This document shows, one piece after another, positions 36,803 through 37,991 of a stretch of 37,991 bases of DNA. Under the pieces are notes generated by a model. That model saw only the letters and a list, made by a program, of their open reading frames with translations, was not told the origin of the DNA and did not search any database. The translations under genes were made by a program, and so were the position numbers. Source of the stretch: Planctobacterium marinum (GTDB taxonomy: Bacteria > Pseudomonadota > Gammaproteobacteria > Enterobacterales > Alteromonadaceae); the NCBI RefSeq assembly GCF_020687805.1, contig NZ_JAJEWQ010000004.1, positions 523,141 to 561,131 of the forward strand. The letters are read 5' to 3'. The first letter of the stretch is position 1, and every line of letters begins with the position of its first letter.

Positions 36803-37519
36803 ATGAAGTATTACCGTCGTCTCAATCCGATTCAGGCCATGACCTTTGACCTGGACGATACCTTTTATGCCAATCACCCTTATATTGTGGAAGCGGAACA
36901 GCAGATGTTCGCCTTCATGCAGCAACACTGGCCGGAAACGGCATCGTTGGGTAAACCTGCCTGGCGTCAGTTTCGACGGGAAGTGGTCCGTGAAACGCCG
37001 GCCTGCCGGCACGACATGATTGCCTTGCGACGGGCAGTATTGGCTAAGATGTTTGGCGCAATCGGGCTGACCGGAGATGCACTGGCGGATGCCATCAGTC
37101 GCAGTTATGACACCTTTTACTTTCACCGCAGCCATTTCAAAGTACCTGATGAGTATGTCACCGTGCTCAAACAGTTAGCGCATAAAGTGCCATTGATGGC
37201 TATTACCAATGGCAACGTTGATATCGCCAGAATTGGTCTTGATGGGTGTTTTGAGCGGGTTTATCACGCCAGTTCAACAATGCGCAGTAAACCCTTTCCG
37301 GATATGTTTGAACTGGCGTGCCGTGACCTGAAGGTACCGGCGCAGTCTATTTTGCACGTGGGCGATAATCTGGAAAAAGACGTTGCCGGTGCTGTTATGG
37401 CGGGTTTTCAGGCCGCCTGGTATGCCGAAAACAGAACGATGAACCTGAACCGTGAACAGGCACATTTGTTGCCCCACATTGCACTCGATTCGCTGTCGGA
37501 ATTATTGCAACTAATCTAG
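36803..37519 (+). CDS. yigB: HAD-family phosphatase, YigB-like
   Basis: The start is placed at ATG 36803 (238 residues, MKYYRRLNPIQAMTFDLDDT, as in YigB). An in-frame ATG at 36752 would overlap xerC by 41 bases. The HAD motifs are D16/D18 (FDLDDTFY), MAITNGN, SKPFPDM and HVGDNLEKDVAGA. In E. coli YigB dephosphorylates 5-amino-6-(5-phospho-D-ribitylamino)uracil in riboflavin synthesis; that role here is by homology. Its end overlaps the convergent GGDEF gene by 9 bases. Confidence 0.92.
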   Translation: MKYYRRLNPIQAMTFDLDDTFYANHPYIVEAEQQMFAFMQQHWPETASLGKPAWRQFRREVVRETPACRHDMIALRRAVLAKMFGAIGLTGDALADAISRSYDTFYFHRSHFKVPDEYVTVLKQLAHKVPLMAITNGNVDIARIGLDGCFERVYHASSTMRSKPFPDMFELACRDLKVPAQSILHVGDNLEKDVAGAVMAGFQAAWYAENRTMNLNREQAHLLPHIALDSLSELLQLI

Positions 37520-37991
37520 CGTCAGATGTTTGTGGCTGCTAAGTAATACACTGTTTTTACCCGATTTTTTAGCTTTGTACATGGCGGCATCGGCAGACTC
37601 AATAACTTCGATTATGCTGTCCTGACAGGAAAATTCGCTGATCCCAATGGTTACTGTAATTTTAACCAGCCGTGCTTCTGTGCCGAAGTTGTGCTTTTCC
37701 ACTGCGATGCGCAGGCGTTGCATGGCTTCCAGGGCCTGAACCTGATCGGTGTCCAGTAACGCGATGACAAACTCCTCACCTCCCCAGCGACAGCAGATAT
37801 CCTCTTCCCGACATTGCTCACGCATCAGGGCGGCCAGGCCACGAAGCACTTCGTCTCCTACCCGATGGTCAAACGAATCATTGATGGCCTTAAAATCATC
37901 AATATCCACAATCGCGATGGAGTGGGTGTGATCTTCACAGTTAAAGGGCGATTGATGATCGCTAAATTCATTGCTGATGGCTCTGCGATTT
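37511..37991 (-). CDS. GGDEF-domain diguanylate cyclase, partial (N-terminus off right edge)
   Basis: The visible part is a GGDEF domain: the frame continues upstream through NRRAISNEF and VDIDDFKAINDSFDH, then the active-site motif WGGEEF (GGEEF variant), ending SADAAMYKAKKSGKNSV. It should make cyclic di-GMP. No RxxD inhibitory site is seen in the usual position before the active motif (REEDICCRWGGEEF has REED, one residue different in pattern). The start lies beyond the right edge. It is convergent with yigB and overlaps it by 9 bases. Confidence 0.92.
   Translation of the reverse strand, partial: NRRAISNEFSDHQSPFNCEDHTHSIAIVDIDDFKAINDSFDHRVGDEVLRGLAALMREQCREEDICCRWGGEEFVIALLDTDQVQALEAMQRLRIAVEKHNFGTEARLVKITVTIGISEFSCQDSIIEVIESADAAMYKAKKSGKNSVLLSSHKHLTLD

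Overview
The window looks like the chromosome of an Alteromonadales-type gammaproteobacterium. The main reason is the right-hand block lptM-lysA-dapF-DUF484-xerC-yigB, a classic gammaproteobacterial gene order. The RraB, PlsC, TonB-receptor and two-component genes have a similar flavour. The species cannot be read from the sequence. No rRNA, tRNA, CRISPR array, insertion sequence or prophage was seen, and no gene-free gap exceeds about 220 bases.

Region A (1-18630, minus strand) is the most unusual part. It is one tightly packed operon read right to left. First come a CHASE2/GAF/PAS histidine-kinase-like protein and a stand-alone receiver domain. Then follow a 1059-residue membrane protein with two tandem PgsC/CapC units and a long soluble tail, an 803-residue membrane-anchored protein of unknown family, and a 262-residue secreted protein resembling poly-gamma-glutamate hydrolases. 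The operon ends with a 1540-residue secreted protein with a C-terminal outer-membrane beta-barrel and a giant PgsB/CapB-type amide ligase that runs off the left edge. Most junctions overlap by 1-16 bases. I infer a trans-envelope machine that makes and exports a poly-gamma-glutamate-like polymer in a Gram-negative cell, with its own signalling pair. A small GAF protein lies just upstream.

Region B (18830-20824, plus strand) holds an M14-type AstE/aspartoacylase-like deacylase, divergent from region A, and a small lipoprotein of unknown family.

Region C (20867-24941, minus strand) is a likely transcription unit: plsC, rraB, a fused SpmA/SpmB nucleoside-recognition membrane protein, and two tandem paralogous esterases, one secreted and one cytoplasmic.

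Region D (25158-31542, plus strand) holds an HPt/HD-GYP protein with a degraded metal site, then a TonB-dependent receptor whose stop overlaps the start of a CHASE-type hybrid histidine kinase with two receiver domains.

Region E (31584-37991) has a lone minus-strand EF-hand-type protein, then the plus-strand lptM-lysA-dapF-DUF484-xerC-yigB housekeeping block. It ends with a convergent GGDEF protein cut by the right edge.
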